The notes under the pieces: generated by a model
Database searches by the model: none
The model's input: the letters and a program-made list of their open reading frames with translations, nothing else
What the model was told of the DNA's origin: nothing
In this document: positions 38,049-46,987 of the stretch, in pieces
Position numbering within the stretch: position 1 is the first letter of the stretch
How the letters are laid out: the number at the start of each line of letters is the position of its first letter
Made by a program: the position numbers and the translations under genes
Assembly (NCBI GenBank): GCA_963834365.1
Contig: CAWIBS010000026.1
Span: 1-64,000 of the forward strand
Length of the DNA stretch: 64,000 bases
Direction: 5' to 3'
DNA from: CAWJAP01 sp963834365
GTDB taxonomy: Bacteria; Acidobacteriota; Vicinamibacteria; Vicinamibacterales; Vicinamibacteraceae

Positions 38049-38671
38049 CCGCCCTCCTCGATCCAGGCGACCACGGCGGCGCGGGCTGCGGCCGCCGCGT
38101 CGCGTACCCGCCACCGGGCGCGGTCGCGATCGGCGACGGGGTTCGAGATACCGCGCACTTCGGCGACCGGGACGCCCATCAATCGCGCCACGTGGACCAG
38201 AGCCGCGCCCTCCATCGACTCGACCGCCCCCGCCGTTCGCGCGGTGAGAACGGCAGCCATCCGTTCGGTCCCGGTACACGTTGCGCACGTGACGAACGGC
38301 AGGCGGCGCTCGAGTGGAAACAGGTCGAGGGGCAGCCGGTTGAACAGCGGCGGGTCGCCAGGAATGACCGGGAAGCCGAGTGCCTGCATGTCCAGGAATC
38401 CCGCTGGCGTCTCGGCGCCAAGGTCGCCGTAGGTCTCGCTCTCGGCGCAGACGACCTCGCCCGGCGTCAGGCCGGATCCCGGATACGCACCACCGATCCC
38501 GCAAATGACGACGGCCCGAGGCTGGTGCGCGGTCAGATATCGCGTGAGCGCCACGGCTGCGCTGACCGGACCGACGCCCGTTCGGAGAAGCGCCACCGAT
38601 CGACCCGCAATCTCAGACGGGATCCCATCGCCTTCGAGCGGCGTGGCGAAGCAGACGACGACATCGGTCAC
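38042..38671 (-). CDS. mqnB: Futalosine hydrolase (menaquinone pathway)
   Basis: This 209-residue protein is a nucleoside-phosphorylase-fold hydrolase that removes hypoxanthine from futalosine. VTDVVVCFATPLEGDGIPSE opens the fold; TGVGPVSAAVALTRYL and VVICGIGGAYPGSGLTPGEV follow; AVESMEGAALVHVARLMGVP is the conserved purine-binding motif, and AEVRGISNPVADRDRARW the catalytic loop. The start I give is GTG at 38671. The frame stays open to 38,899, and an ATG at 38797 is possible but adds a non-conserved leader. Coupled with mqnD. The organism therefore makes menaquinone by the futalosine route. Confidence 0.85.
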   Translation of the reverse strand: MTDVVVCFATPLEGDGIPSEIAGRSVALLRTGVGPVSAAVALTRYLTAHQPRAVVICGIGGAYPGSGLTPGEVVCAESETYGDLGAETPAGFLDMQALGFPVIPGDPPLFNRLPLDLFPLERRLPFVTCATCTGTERMAAVLTARTAGAVESMEGAALVHVARLMGVPVAEVRGISNPVADRDRARWRVRDAAAAARAAVVAWIEEGGC

Positions 38672-38850
38672 GTGGATGGTGTCCAGGGTGGGCGCCGCGG
38701 GTCGCAGGCTCCCGCGATTCTTGGCCGAACGCAGCGGGAACACAAGCCCGCCCCATCCGGCTGACGGCTCCTCATCCAGCCCGAGCGCACGTATCATGTG
38801 CGCCGGGCACGTCGCCGGCAACGACACACCTGAACGAACGGGAGGCTCCT

Positions 38851-39891
38851 GTGATTCGCCTGCTCCTCGCCCTCGGTCTCGCGTCTGGCATCGTCGCACT
38901 GGAGGCCTGGCAGGCGCAGCCTCCAGCCTCGCAGGTCGGCCGCGTCCAGCGGCTGGCGCCGGATGTCTATTTTCACGAGGGCGACATCACCAAGGGGCAC
39001 TGCAACAACGGGTGGGTGGTGTTCGAGGACTACGTGCTGGTGGTGGACGCGAACTACCCGTCTGGCGCCCGGGACGTCCTGGCGAAGATCCGCGAGATCA
39101 CGACCAAGCCCATTCGGTTCGCCTTCGACACCCATCACCACGGAGACCATGCTTACGGCAACCAGGTGTGGGCCGAGCAGGGCGCCACACCGGTGGCGCA
39201 CACGGGGGTCCTCGACGAGCTGAAGAAGTACGAGACGGGATTGTTCGGGGGTGCGCCTGGCCGATGGGAAGATGAAGCAAAGCGGCGGCCCGACGTCCGC
39301 GAATCCCGGCTGAAACCGCCGAGCGTGCTGTTCCCGGACACGCTGATCTTCGACGATGGCACGCACCGTGTGGAACTGACGCACCTCGGCGTCGGGCACA
39401 CCCGTGGGGACGGATTTGCGTGGCTGCCGAAGGAAAAGATCCTGTTCACGGGCGACGCGGCGGTCAACGGCGCCTACAACTACACGGGCGACGGCGACAC
39501 CGGCCAGTGGATCGCCACACTCGAACGCGCGCAGCGGCTGGACGCGCAGGCGGTCGGACCCGGTCACGGTCCGCTGGGCACCGGCGCCGTGCTGGCCGAT
39601 CAGCGGCAGTTCTTCGTCGAGCTGCGCCGCGTGGTGACGGGAGCCAGCGCCGGCCGGAGCGCCGAGCAGGTGCAGTCCTCGATCGAGGCGATGCGGGCGG
39701 AGCTCGTGAAGAATCCCGCGATCGCCCGCTATGTGGGCGATGGGTTCGCCGCACAGGTGGCCACGGTGTATCGCGAGCTCACGGGGAACACGTTCCCCGA
39801 CAAACGGGCGGAGGACCAGGCCCGCCACCAGCACCAGGACTGGCACGGCCATCCACACACGCACCCGGCGCCAGGCGGGGGGGCGCCCTAG
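38851..39891 (+). CDS. Secreted MBL-fold metallo-hydrolase with His-rich tail
   Basis: This is a 346-residue MBL-fold hydrolase. The GTG start has GGGAGG upstream and is followed by a signal peptide (LLLALGLASGIVALEAWQAQ). Metal ligands are in FAFDTHHHGDHAYGNQVWAE, HLGVGHTRGDGFAWLP, FTGDAAVNGAYNYTGD (Asp) and AQAVGPGHGPLGTGAV (His). The C-terminus ends with an unusual His-rich segment, RHQHQDWHGHPHTHPAPGGG, seven His within 14 residues, which could bind metal and load the site. It resembles the MBL gene at 29.4 kb in its motifs but lacks the coiled-coil insert. Substrate unknown. Confidence 0.88.
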   Translation: MIRLLLALGLASGIVALEAWQAQPPASQVGRVQRLAPDVYFHEGDITKGHCNNGWVVFEDYVLVVDANYPSGARDVLAKIREITTKPIRFAFDTHHHGDHAYGNQVWAEQGATPVAHTGVLDELKKYETGLFGGAPGRWEDEAKRRPDVRESRLKPPSVLFPDTLIFDDGTHRVELTHLGVGHTRGDGFAWLPKEKILFTGDAAVNGAYNYTGDGDTGQWIATLERAQRLDAQAVGPGHGPLGTGAVLADQRQFFVELRRVVTGASAGRSAEQVQSSIEAMRAELVKNPAIARYVGDGFAAQVATVYRELTGNTFPDKRAEDQARHQHQDWHGHPHTHPAPGGGAP

Positions 39892-40024
39892 GAAGTACCG
39901 AAGTACGAAGTACGAAGTTGGAAGTAGAAAAGGGGCGGGGGGAGCAGCTCTATTTCCTTCTTCCTACTTCCTACTTCCTCCTTTCCTCCCTGTCCTTTTA
40001 CTTTCGTACTTCGTGCTTCCTATA
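39891..40024. repeat. Complex inverted/tandem repeat of a gaagtac-type unit
   Basis: The left arm (about 39891-39927) has several copies of gaagtac/gaagt units; the right arm (about 39953-40022) has the complement (tacttc, ttcgtacttcgtgcttcc). The stop of the SDR gene at 39964 lies inside the right arm, so the SDR C-terminus is repeat-encoded. It lies immediately after the MBL stop. Probable mobile-type or slippage-prone repeat. Confidence 0.75.
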
Positions 40025-40860
40025 GGCTTCCCGAGACCGCCGGGCACGCGGTCCGCTAAGAACTGGCGGACGGTCGCGGGCGGGCCGGGGCCGCCGCTGG
40101 CGCTCGCGCCGCCATCGACGGCGAGCGTCTGTCCGGTGACGAAGCTCGACGCGTCGGATGCCAGGAACAGCAGCGCGCCCACGAGCTCGGCAGGCGCGCC
40201 AATTCGACGCATGGGCGCACTGTTGGCCGCCCAGTCCTTGTAACCCGGAATCGCGAAGGCCCGCTCGGTCATCTCACTCGGGAACCAGCCCGGCGCGAGC
40301 GCGTTCACGCGAACACCGCGATCGGCCCAGCTGCAGGCGAGGCTTCGCGTCAGCGCGATCACCGCTCCCTTCGACGCCTGATACGCCGGCGGGAAGTCGC
40401 GAACCCCCGCCATGCCCGCGATCGACGCGACGTTGACGATCGATCCGCCCCCGTCCTCGAGCATGCGATGCGCAACCTGCTGGCAGCAATACCAGAGTCC
40501 CACCACGTTCACGCGGATCGTCTGCTCGAAGACGGCCGGGGGAACCTTCTCGGGAGCAAAGCCGCCATCTGTCGCGACACCAGCGTTGTTGACGAGGACG
40601 TCGATTCGCCCGAAGCGTTGGCGAGCCTGCTCGACCATCGAAGCGACCGCGTCGGCATCGGTCACGTCGCAGGGCAGCGGCAGCGCGACTGCGCCTCCCG
40701 CCGCGAGATCGGCGGCGAGGAGCTCGAGCCGTTCGACGCGCCTGGCCGCGAGCACGACCTGCGCGCCGGCAGCCGCCAGCGCTCTGGCGAAGGTCTCGCC
40801 CAGGCCAGACGAGGCGCCGGTCACGATGGCCGTCTTGCCGGACAGTGGCTGCTCAGACAT
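39964..40860 (-). CDS. Short-chain dehydrogenase/reductase
   Basis: This is a classical SDR of about 298 residues. TAIVTGASSGLGETFARALA gives the TGxxxGxG cofactor loop, DVLVNNAGVATDGG the NNAG, NVASIAGMAGVRDFP the catalytic Ser, and PAYQASKGAVIALTRSLACS the YxxxK dyad. PGWFPSEMTERAF and TGQTLAVDGGAS close the fold. I chose the ATG at 40860 because GAGG lies upstream. The last 20 or so residues (GSTKYESKRTGRKGGSRK) come from the adjacent repeat and are not family-like. NAD(P) preference and substrate are not decidable. Cytoplasmic. Confidence 0.9.
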   Translation of the reverse strand: MSEQPLSGKTAIVTGASSGLGETFARALAAAGAQVVLAARRVERLELLAADLAAGGAVALPLPCDVTDADAVASMVEQARQRFGRIDVLVNNAGVATDGGFAPEKVPPAVFEQTIRVNVVGLWYCCQQVAHRMLEDGGGSIVNVASIAGMAGVRDFPPAYQASKGAVIALTRSLACSWADRGVRVNALAPGWFPSEMTERAFAIPGYKDWAANSAPMRRIGAPAELVGALLFLASDASSFVTGQTLAVDGGASASGGPGPPATVRQFLADRVPGGLGKPIGSTKYESKRTGRKGGSRK

Positions 40861-41046
40861 GACTCCTCGGTTCGGCACTGCGCGCGGGAGGGCTCACGAT
40901 ACCTGAGCTCGCACGGCAGCGGAAGTCTCGTGCATCCGTTCGCGCGCACCGATCTATGCTGTCGGCACGCCGGGAGGTCGAGTGGAATTGAGCCTCGATC
41001 ACACACCGTCCGGTCGCCTGGTGTTCGCCAAGAGAGGAGTCGAGGA

Positions 41047-41953
41047 ATGACGCGTCGATGTTTGCAGGCTGGCGGCCTCGTGGTGGCAGCACTCCTGGTA
41101 TCCGCCGCGGCGCATGCCCAGCTGTTCACCCTGACGAAGGAGCAACTGATCGCGTACAGCGCGCAGAATCCGTTCGAGCGGTTCCCTGACGGCCGGCCCA
41201 AGGTTCCCGATGCGCACATCGCGCGCGCCCGCGACCTCTCCTCCGAGGACATCTTCTCGGTCCTGCCCGGCAAGGGCTTCCGCAATCAATACGCCGACGG
41301 GTTCGAGGTCCTCCATCCCGGCACGAAACTGGTGGGCCGCGCCTTCACGGTGCAGTTCATGCCGGTCCGGCCGGATGTCGAGGAGGTGCTCGCGGCCAAT
41401 GCCAAACAGGCCGGTCTCGGCCGCCTCGGGAACCAGTTCGCCCTCGATCAGCTCCAGCCGGGCGACGTGCTCGTCGTCGATCTGTTCGGCAAGAGGGAGA
41501 ACGGGACGATCGTCGGCGACAACCTGTTCTACTACGTCATGAAGGCGACGAAGAACGGCGGCCTCGTCGTTGACGGCGCCGTGCGTGACCTGGACGGGAT
41601 CTCGCAGTTGCCGATGCCCGCGTACTTCCGCCACGCGCATCCGACCGCGATCGGCAACGTCATGCTCACCGGGGTGAACATCCCGGTGCGGATCGGCGAG
41701 GTCACCGTGATGCCGGGCGATCTCGTCGTCGGCGACCGCGAAGGCGTGTATTTCATTCCTCCGGCGCTGGTGGACGCGGTGCTGGATACTGCCGACGTCA
41801 CGCACATCAAGGACGAATGGACGAAGAAGAAGTTCGACGAGGGCAAGTACAAGTCGAGCGAGATCTACGGGACGCCGCGCGACCCCGAGCTCAAGAAGGA
41901 GTACGACGCCGTACTTGAAGAAGCGCCTCGACGAGATCCGCACGAAGAAGTAG
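41047..41953 (+). CDS. Secreted RraA-family protein, frameshifted at the C-terminus
   Basis: This is a RraA/dimethylmenaquinone-methyltransferase-like protein of about 300 residues with a signal peptide (LVVAALLVSAAAHAQLF). Conserved strings are DVLVVDLFGKRENGTIVGDN and LVVDGAVRDLDGISQLPMPA; the RD motif and the preceding glycine-rich stretch are the family hallmark for Mg-dependent 4-hydroxy-2-oxoacid aldolase or oxaloacetate decarboxylase activity. An extra base near 41,911 shifts the frame; the continuing frame ends YLKKRLDEIRTKK with the stop at 41951-41953. Export is unusual for this family. The function may be an aldolase or a regulator-like inhibitor; uncertain. Confidence 0.88.
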
Positions 41954-41956
41954 AGG

Positions 41957-43030
41957 TCAGGCGTCCGGGAGTCGTTCGAGAAAGAACTCCAGGTTCGACC
42001 GCATGATGATGTGCGGAGAGACCTGGAGCTGGGGTGGGGGACAGGTGCCGTCGAGCAGATATTGGTAGAGGGCCTGCAGCGCCAGCCGGCCCTGCGTGAG
42101 CGGACGTTGATAGAGCGTGGCCGCCACCTTGTCGGCTCGAATCCACTCCACGAGCTCGGGGAACAGGTCGGTGGTCACGATGGTCAGGCCTGACAGCCGC
42201 CCTTCCTGCTCGGCGGCCTGCAGCACGGGGACCGAGTTGACCGTGCTCACGTAGATGCCCTTCAAGTCGCGGTTGGCCTTGAGCACCTTGTGGGCGCGGC
42301 GATATCCCTCACGCGGGTCGTCGTGGGCTTCGACCACGGGGCCGAGCCGCACGCCCGACCTGCCCGCGCCCAGGCTGGCCTCGAACCCGCGCAGCTTGTC
42401 CGCGTGGTCCTGGGTGCCGAGCCAGCCGGTGAAGAACGCGACGCGGCCGCCGCCCGGCAGGAAGCGCGCGAGCAGCTCGCCCGCAATCGCTCCGACCGAG
42501 AAGGGGTGGGCCGACACCGCCGTCAAGCGTTCCGTGTCGGGGGCGTCGGTGACCACGCAGACCACCGGGATGCCGCGGCGCGCGGCCTTGCGAATGCCTG
42601 TCCGGAGAACGGCCGGGTTGCCCGGGGCGATGATCAGGCCGCTCGTGCCTTCGCGCAGCGCCTGTTCGAGCAGCGGCAGATCGCCCTCGCCCAGGCGCGG
42701 ATAGCTGCGGAAGTCCACCTGCAAGGCGGGCGCGAACGGCGCCGCCGCGCGGCGAATGCCTTCGCGCAACGAGTCCCAGAACAGCGCGATCTCCTGCGGC
42801 AAATGCACCGACAGGCGGAGCTGCTTGCGCGACTTCAGGTAGCGCGCCGCGAGATTCGGCCGATACCCGAGCGTCTCGGCCATGCGCAGCACCCGCGCGC
42901 GCGTCATCGGATTGATGCCGGGTTTGGCGTGCAGCGCGCGATCGACGGTGCCCGTGGACACGCCCAGCGCCTTCGCGATGTCCTTGATGCCGACGGGGTG
43001 CGACGGTGGATGCCGCGGATCTGGGACCAT
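41957..43030 (-). CDS. LacI-family transcriptional regulator
   Basis: This is a 357-residue LacI-type repressor. The helix-turn-helix reads GIKDIAKALGVSTGTVDRAL, and MAETLGYRPNLAARYLKSRK completes the DNA-binding domain and hinge. The effector domain is a type I periplasmic-binding fold (LRLSVHLPQEIALFWDSLRE, SGLIIAPGNPAVLRTGI, KGIYVSTVNSVPVLQAAEQE, LTIVTTDLFPELVEWIRADK). Its sugar ligand is unknown; nearby sugar-related genes (aldose epimerase, TIM-barrel isomerase) make them candidate targets. Ends three bases from the RraA-like gene stop (convergent). Confidence 0.92.
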   Translation of the reverse strand: MVPDPRHPPSHPVGIKDIAKALGVSTGTVDRALHAKPGINPMTRARVLRMAETLGYRPNLAARYLKSRKQLRLSVHLPQEIALFWDSLREGIRRAAAPFAPALQVDFRSYPRLGEGDLPLLEQALREGTSGLIIAPGNPAVLRTGIRKAARRGIPVVCVVTDAPDTERLTAVSAHPFSVGAIAGELLARFLPGGGRVAFFTGWLGTQDHADKLRGFEASLGAGRSGVRLGPVVEAHDDPREGYRRAHKVLKANRDLKGIYVSTVNSVPVLQAAEQEGRLSGLTIVTTDLFPELVEWIRADKVAATLYQRPLTQGRLALQALYQYLLDGTCPPPQLQVSPHIIMRSNLEFFLERLPDA

Positions 43031-43050
43031 GCGTGCGGGATCTTAACCTG

Positions 43051-43857
43051 TCAGCGCACGGAAGCCTCATGCGACGCGCCGGCCGGCCGATCGCCCGTGA
43101 TCGTCACGAGCACGAATGGCGACGTGATCGTCGAGGCCGGATCGGCGGCCGCGGCTCGCTCCAGCCGTCGCAGCCCCTCGGCATACGCCTCGTCGGCAAT
43201 CGCCATCAGCTGTGACACCCGATGGCGCGCGCGCGTGAACGCCAGGAAGTCACCCAACGTCTCCTGTCGCGGCAGGTGATCGCGGCGCGCCGACACGTCC
43301 ACGAACCCGGACTGGCGCATCAGGGCGAGGAAGCGGTCGACGGGCACGAAGTCGTCGCAGTCGCGCGCGAATGCTTCGGGGAAGTAGCGGTAGATCGCCC
43401 AGGCTTCCATCGACCACGGGTCGATGTTCGTCATCACGAAGCGGCCGCCCGGGCGCAGGACCCGGAAGACCTCGTCGAGCAGCCGCGGCGTCTGGCGGAT
43501 GTGCGGATAGGCGAACTGACAAGTCGCGAAGTCGCACGACGTCGATCCGAGCGGGAGCCTCGCGCCATGGCCCTGGAGCCAGCACACGTCAAGCGCGCGG
43601 CGCCGGGCGAGTCGCAGCATGCCGATGGAACGGTCTACGCCGACCATGGACACATGCGGCAGGCGGGCGCGGTTCGCGGCGAGCTGACTGCCCGTGCCGC
43701 ATCCGACGTCCAGCACCCGCAGCGCGGCTGCCGTCTCATCGTCCATCGACTCGATGAACGCCAGCAGGTGCGGATCGACGTCGTGCGCACGAGCCGGCTC
43801 GTCATAGAGCGCGGCGATGCGGTCGTAGTCAACGCGGTCTGTCGGGCGCGCCTCCAC
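43051..43857 (-). CDS. Class I SAM-dependent methyltransferase
   Basis: This is a 268-residue Rossmann-fold methyltransferase. Motif I is LRVLDVGCGTGSQLAANRAR, then HVSMVGVDRSIGMLRLARRR (motif II) and LRPGGRFVMTNIDPWSMEAW (post-motif). The substrate-specific C-terminal region is not diagnostic, so the substrate is unknown. It lies between LacI and aldose epimerase genes on the same strand, with a three-base gap to the epimerase gene, so it is probably co-transcribed with that gene. Confidence 0.85.
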   Translation of the reverse strand: MEARPTDRVDYDRIAALYDEPARAHDVDPHLLAFIESMDDETAAALRVLDVGCGTGSQLAANRARLPHVSMVGVDRSIGMLRLARRRALDVCWLQGHGARLPLGSTSCDFATCQFAYPHIRQTPRLLDEVFRVLRPGGRFVMTNIDPWSMEAWAIYRYFPEAFARDCDDFVPVDRFLALMRQSGFVDVSARRDHLPRQETLGDFLAFTRARHRVSQLMAIADEAYAEGLRRLERAAAADPASTITSPFVLVTITGDRPAGASHEASVR

Positions 43858-43860
43858 GGC

Positions 43861-44958
43861 TCAAAAGCCCGACGGACGCACCCAGAAGCTCTCGCGCCAG
43901 CTCTGTCCCGGCGCGATCGTCTGCAGCTCCTTGTAGATGCCGCGGTGCGCCAGATTCACCGCGTTGGTGATCGCCGCCATCGGCTCGAAGCAGATGAACT
44001 GACGGTTCTGCCCGGGCGCCGCCGACGGCGACGGCGCATAGACGACCGCGGCCCGGTAGTTCGGTCCGAAGACGACGTCGATCTGTTGCGCCTTGCCGCG
44101 CACGGACATGACGGCGCGTCCGGCGGCGTCCCGCACGAGGTCGGTGAAGACATGGTCGAGATCCAGGCCGCGCAGTGGCGCGGATCGCGGATTCACCAGC
44201 ATCTCTTCGATCGGCCGCGTGTCCCCGGTTGGCAGCTTGTCGGGCGACAGCAGCCATTCCGTGCGGGCGCCAAGCGCGATCGTCCAGTCGTCGCGGGCGG
44301 TGTCGGTCAGCTGGAAGTAGGGGTGAAATCCGATCGAGACGGGCATGGGCTCGGCGCTCAGATTGTCGATGGCCAGGCGGACCTCGAGGACCCCGCCCTG
44401 CAGGCGGTAGGTCAGCTCGAGGACGTGGGCGAACGGGAATTGCGCCATCCACGCCGGCTGCTTGTAGTACTCCAGGCGGCTGGTCACCCAGGCGCTCTCG
44501 CCGTCGGCGCGCGCTTCGACCACTTGCCAATGAGGCGTCGAGGAAAGAAACCCGTGGATCGGGTGGGTGCCGCGGACATTGCCGAGGCCCATGTTGAAGA
44601 CGTACCGCTTGCCGTTGGCGTGGAAGGCCTGCTCGTCCAGCCGGTTCGCCCAGGGCCCCATGAACGGGATGCCGCTCAGGCGCGGCGCCGCCTTGAATTC
44701 CTCGAGCGACGCGTAGGGAAAGCGCAGGATGTTGGTCCCCTTCACCGTCATCTCGAACGCCACGTTCCCGACTCCCGGCGCAACCGCCACCCGCGTCTCG
44801 CTACGCGCATCCTCGAGATACACCGCGTCGGCGGCCTGCCGTACGGCATACGGCTGCGCGCCTGCCGTCGGCACGACGATGAGCGACCACAGGAGGCAGC
44901 CGAGCGAGCGGGCGACGCCGCCGCCGAATCTCTGAATCATCAGGCGCATCGCTGCCAT
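43861..44958 (-). CDS. Aldose 1-epimerase (mutarotase) family, secreted
   Basis: This is a galactose-mutarotase-type beta-sandwich, about 365 residues. A signal peptide (LGCLLWSLIVVPTAGAQP) precedes the fold: IPFMGPWANRLDEQAFHANG, GTHPIHGFLSSTPHWQVV (catalytic His region), LAIDNLSAEPMPVSIGFHPY (second His) and RQFICFEPMAAITNAVNLAH (catalytic Glu). The ATG at 44958 is taken as the start; ATGs at 44949 and 44940 are alternatives. Mutarotases interconvert anomers of hexoses; a periplasmic or surface form suits a polysaccharide-degrading cell. Confidence 0.88.
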   Translation of the reverse strand: MAAMRLMIQRFGGGVARSLGCLLWSLIVVPTAGAQPYAVRQAADAVYLEDARSETRVAVAPGVGNVAFEMTVKGTNILRFPYASLEEFKAAPRLSGIPFMGPWANRLDEQAFHANGKRYVFNMGLGNVRGTHPIHGFLSSTPHWQVVEARADGESAWVTSRLEYYKQPAWMAQFPFAHVLELTYRLQGGVLEVRLAIDNLSAEPMPVSIGFHPYFQLTDTARDDWTIALGARTEWLLSPDKLPTGDTRPIEEMLVNPRSAPLRGLDLDHVFTDLVRDAAGRAVMSVRGKAQQIDVVFGPNYRAAVVYAPSPSAAPGQNRQFICFEPMAAITNAVNLAHRGIYKELQTIAPGQSWRESFWVRPSGF

Positions 44959-45016
44959 CTTACGTCCCGCGGCGGGCTTCGCGTAGACTGCTGCCACCAC
45001 CTCGAAGGAGCTCATC

Positions 45017-45937
45017 ATGCGAGTCGATCGCCGCGCCTTTCTCAGCACCGCCACGGCGGGCTTCGCCGCGCCCGCGCTCCTGCGCGCGAGGGGGCGCGCA
45101 CGTCAGCCGATCGCCTTCTCGACGCTGGGATGCCCGGCGTGGAGCTGGAAGACGATCCTCGAGCAGGCCGACCAGCTCGGGTACACCGCGATCGAGCTGC
45201 GCGGCGTGATGGGGGAGATGGACCTGACCAAAGTTCCCGAGCTCTCCGGGTCCCAGCGCGCCGCGACGAAGAAGGATCTCGAGGCGCTGGGACTGGTGAT
45301 TTCGGACCTCGGCGCGTCGGCGACCATGCACCACCGCGACCAGGCCACCCGGGACAAGAACTTCGATGAGGGCCGGCGCTTCATCGACCTCGCGCATGTG
45401 CTCGGCGTGAAGTACGTGCGCATGTTCGGCGACAAGATTCCGCCGGGGGAACCGCGCGGCGAGGTCATCGACCGGGTCGTCGAAGGTTTCAAGACCATGG
45501 CGGCGCACGCCAGCTCTGCGGGCGTCGTCGTGCTCATGGAATCACACGGCGATTTCACGGCCTCCGCCGATCTCGCGACGATTCTGACCCGGGTCGGCAG
45601 CGAGGCCTTCGCGCTGCTGTGGGATGCGCATCACACGTCGGTCGCCGGCGAGGATCCCGCAACCACCTTCGCCAAGCTCGGCACGTGGGTGCGCCACACC
45701 CACCTCAAGGACTCGAAGCCGGCTGGCACCGAGCGCCGGTACGTGCTCACTGGCACGGGCGAGGTCCCGGTCAGGACGCAGGTCCAGGTCCTGGCGCGCG
45801 GAGGCTACAAGGGCTACTACGCGTTCGAATGGGAAAAGCGGTGGCATCCGGAGATCGAAGATCCGGAAGTGGCGTTTCCGCACTATGCGCGGACGATGGC
45901 CGAATACCTGGCCGAGGCGGGCGTCAAGCCCTCGTGA
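45017..45937 (+). CDS. Sugar phosphate isomerase/epimerase (xylose-isomerase-like TIM barrel), Tat-exported
   Basis: This is a 306-residue TIM-barrel protein of the AP-endonuclease-2/xylose isomerase-like family. A twin-arginine-type leader (MRVDRRAFLSTATAGFAAPA) starts the protein. The barrel motifs are LGCPAWSWKTILEQADQLGY, TAIELRGVMGEMDLTKVPEL, HVLGVKYVRMFGDKIPPGEP, VVVLMESHGDFTASADLATI and ALLWDAHHTSVAGEDPATTF (metal-site Asp and His). HTHLKDSKPAGTERRYVLTG and GYYAFEWEKRWHPEIEDPEV give the last His and Glu ligands. It is likely a periplasmic sugar or inositol isomerase/epimerase. Divergent from the aldose epimerase gene with 58 bp between starts. Intact. Confidence 0.9.
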   Translation: MRVDRRAFLSTATAGFAAPALLRARGRARQPIAFSTLGCPAWSWKTILEQADQLGYTAIELRGVMGEMDLTKVPELSGSQRAATKKDLEALGLVISDLGASATMHHRDQATRDKNFDEGRRFIDLAHVLGVKYVRMFGDKIPPGEPRGEVIDRVVEGFKTMAAHASSAGVVVLMESHGDFTASADLATILTRVGSEAFALLWDAHHTSVAGEDPATTFAKLGTWVRHTHLKDSKPAGTERRYVLTGTGEVPVRTQVQVLARGGYKGYYAFEWEKRWHPEIEDPEVAFPHYARTMAEYLAEAGVKPS

Positions 45938-45972
45938 GGCCGCCGGTACGCTCCCGGCCGCCAGCCAGACGT

Positions 45973-46965
45973 TCAGAAGCGAAGCCGCAGACCGCCGCCG
46001 ACGATTATCCCGCCGACCTCGCGTTCCCCGAGCGAGAACGTCACGTTGGCTCGCGAGTACCGCACGATCGCGCCGACGCCAACGTTGCGCGTGAAGTAGT
46101 AGCCGACGTCCACGCCGGCGTGGTATCCCACCTCTGACTCGGATTCACTTTCGACGGTTGCACCCGTGAAAGTGACCTCATCGTGGGGAAACGTGTCGGT
46201 GTAGTCGATGTCGGTCACGACCGACTGTTTCGCCGTGAAGAAGCTGGGGCCGGCGAAGAAGGCCAGTTCGAGCTTGTTGCCCGCGGGGGCGATCCACCCC
46301 ACGGAGACGTGGACCGCCGACTCTTCACGCTCGCCGGGCGCACTCCCGGTCAGTTCCCGGTCTTGATCGAACAAGAACGGGTGGGGGAGCGAGGCCTCGA
46401 TGGCGATGTCGCGGTCGTCGCTGAAGCGCGTGAACGCCGCGCCGGCGATGAGGCCGCTCCAGATCCGCGCATACCCTCCGATGTCGAGGGCGACGTTGCC
46501 GTTCACTTCATAGCTCGACGTCACCTGCGCGGTCTCCTGATTCAGCGGGAACGTTCGGACGTCCTCGAAGTCGTCGGACACCTCCTGCCAGCCGGCGTTG
46601 ACGCTGATCCGCGCGAATCCCATCGCGGTCGTGGCGGCCGGCGTCCCTCCCCCGGCCGAAACCGGCTGTGGCGGGAGCGGATCCAGCCCCAGCGACGCGC
46701 GGGGCAGGCAGCCCGTTTCCCCCGACCGGACCACGGTCACCATGACCCAGGTCTCGACGAAGCCGTCCACCACGACCTCGTCGCCGCCTCTCAGCGTTTC
46801 GCGGATGGGCGACGACGTGTCGCACCGGGCCTGGAGCGCCACCGTCCGAACGATCTTCGTGTGGTCGCCCGGCCGCACGGTTCGACCCGCCTGGGCGCCT
46901 CGCGCCGCCGCGGGGCAGGCACACGTCACGAGCAGGCACAGGCCGGCTGCGGCAGCGCGGGACAT
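45973..46965 (-). CDS. Outer-membrane beta-barrel protein with N-terminal SH3-like region
   Basis: This is a secreted protein of about 330 residues. The signal peptide is AAAAGLCLLVTCACPAAARG, from the ATG at 46965. Residues 30-90 (IVRTVALQARCDTSSPIRET, EVVVDGFVETWVMVTVVRSG) resemble a bacterial SH3-like domain. The remainder is a beta-barrel with alternating strands (ARIWSGLIAGAAFTRFSDDR, VGYHAGVDVGYYFTRNVGVG) ending GGIIVGGGLRLRF with a C-terminal Phe, the usual outer-membrane signal. Function unknown. The glutaminyl cyclase gene lies 22 bp upstream on the same strand. Confidence 0.75.
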   Translation of the reverse strand: MSRAAAAGLCLLVTCACPAAARGAQAGRTVRPGDHTKIVRTVALQARCDTSSPIRETLRGGDEVVVDGFVETWVMVTVVRSGETGCLPRASLGLDPLPPQPVSAGGGTPAATTAMGFARISVNAGWQEVSDDFEDVRTFPLNQETAQVTSSYEVNGNVALDIGGYARIWSGLIAGAAFTRFSDDRDIAIEASLPHPFLFDQDRELTGSAPGEREESAVHVSVGWIAPAGNKLELAFFAGPSFFTAKQSVVTDIDYTDTFPHDEVTFTGATVESESESEVGYHAGVDVGYYFTRNVGVGAIVRYSRANVTFSLGEREVGGIIVGGGLRLRF

Positions 46966-46987
46966 GTCCAGCGATGCTCGGAAGGGA

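Noticed and set aside
41047..41953. Ribonuclease E inhibitor RraA in the strict sense
   Set aside because: The protein is exported and about twice the length of RraA. Only the shared fold and RD motif support the family name, so no gene symbol is given.
43222..45369. Very long open frame on the plus strand across methyltransferase and epimerase genes
   Set aside because: It is antisense to two well-conserved genes, is Arg-rich and has no domain signature. High GC makes such shadow frames common here.
45017..45937. Xylose isomerase (xylA)
   Set aside because: The chain is only 306 residues and exported. It fits the wider AP-endonuclease-2-like barrel family, not true xylose isomerase.
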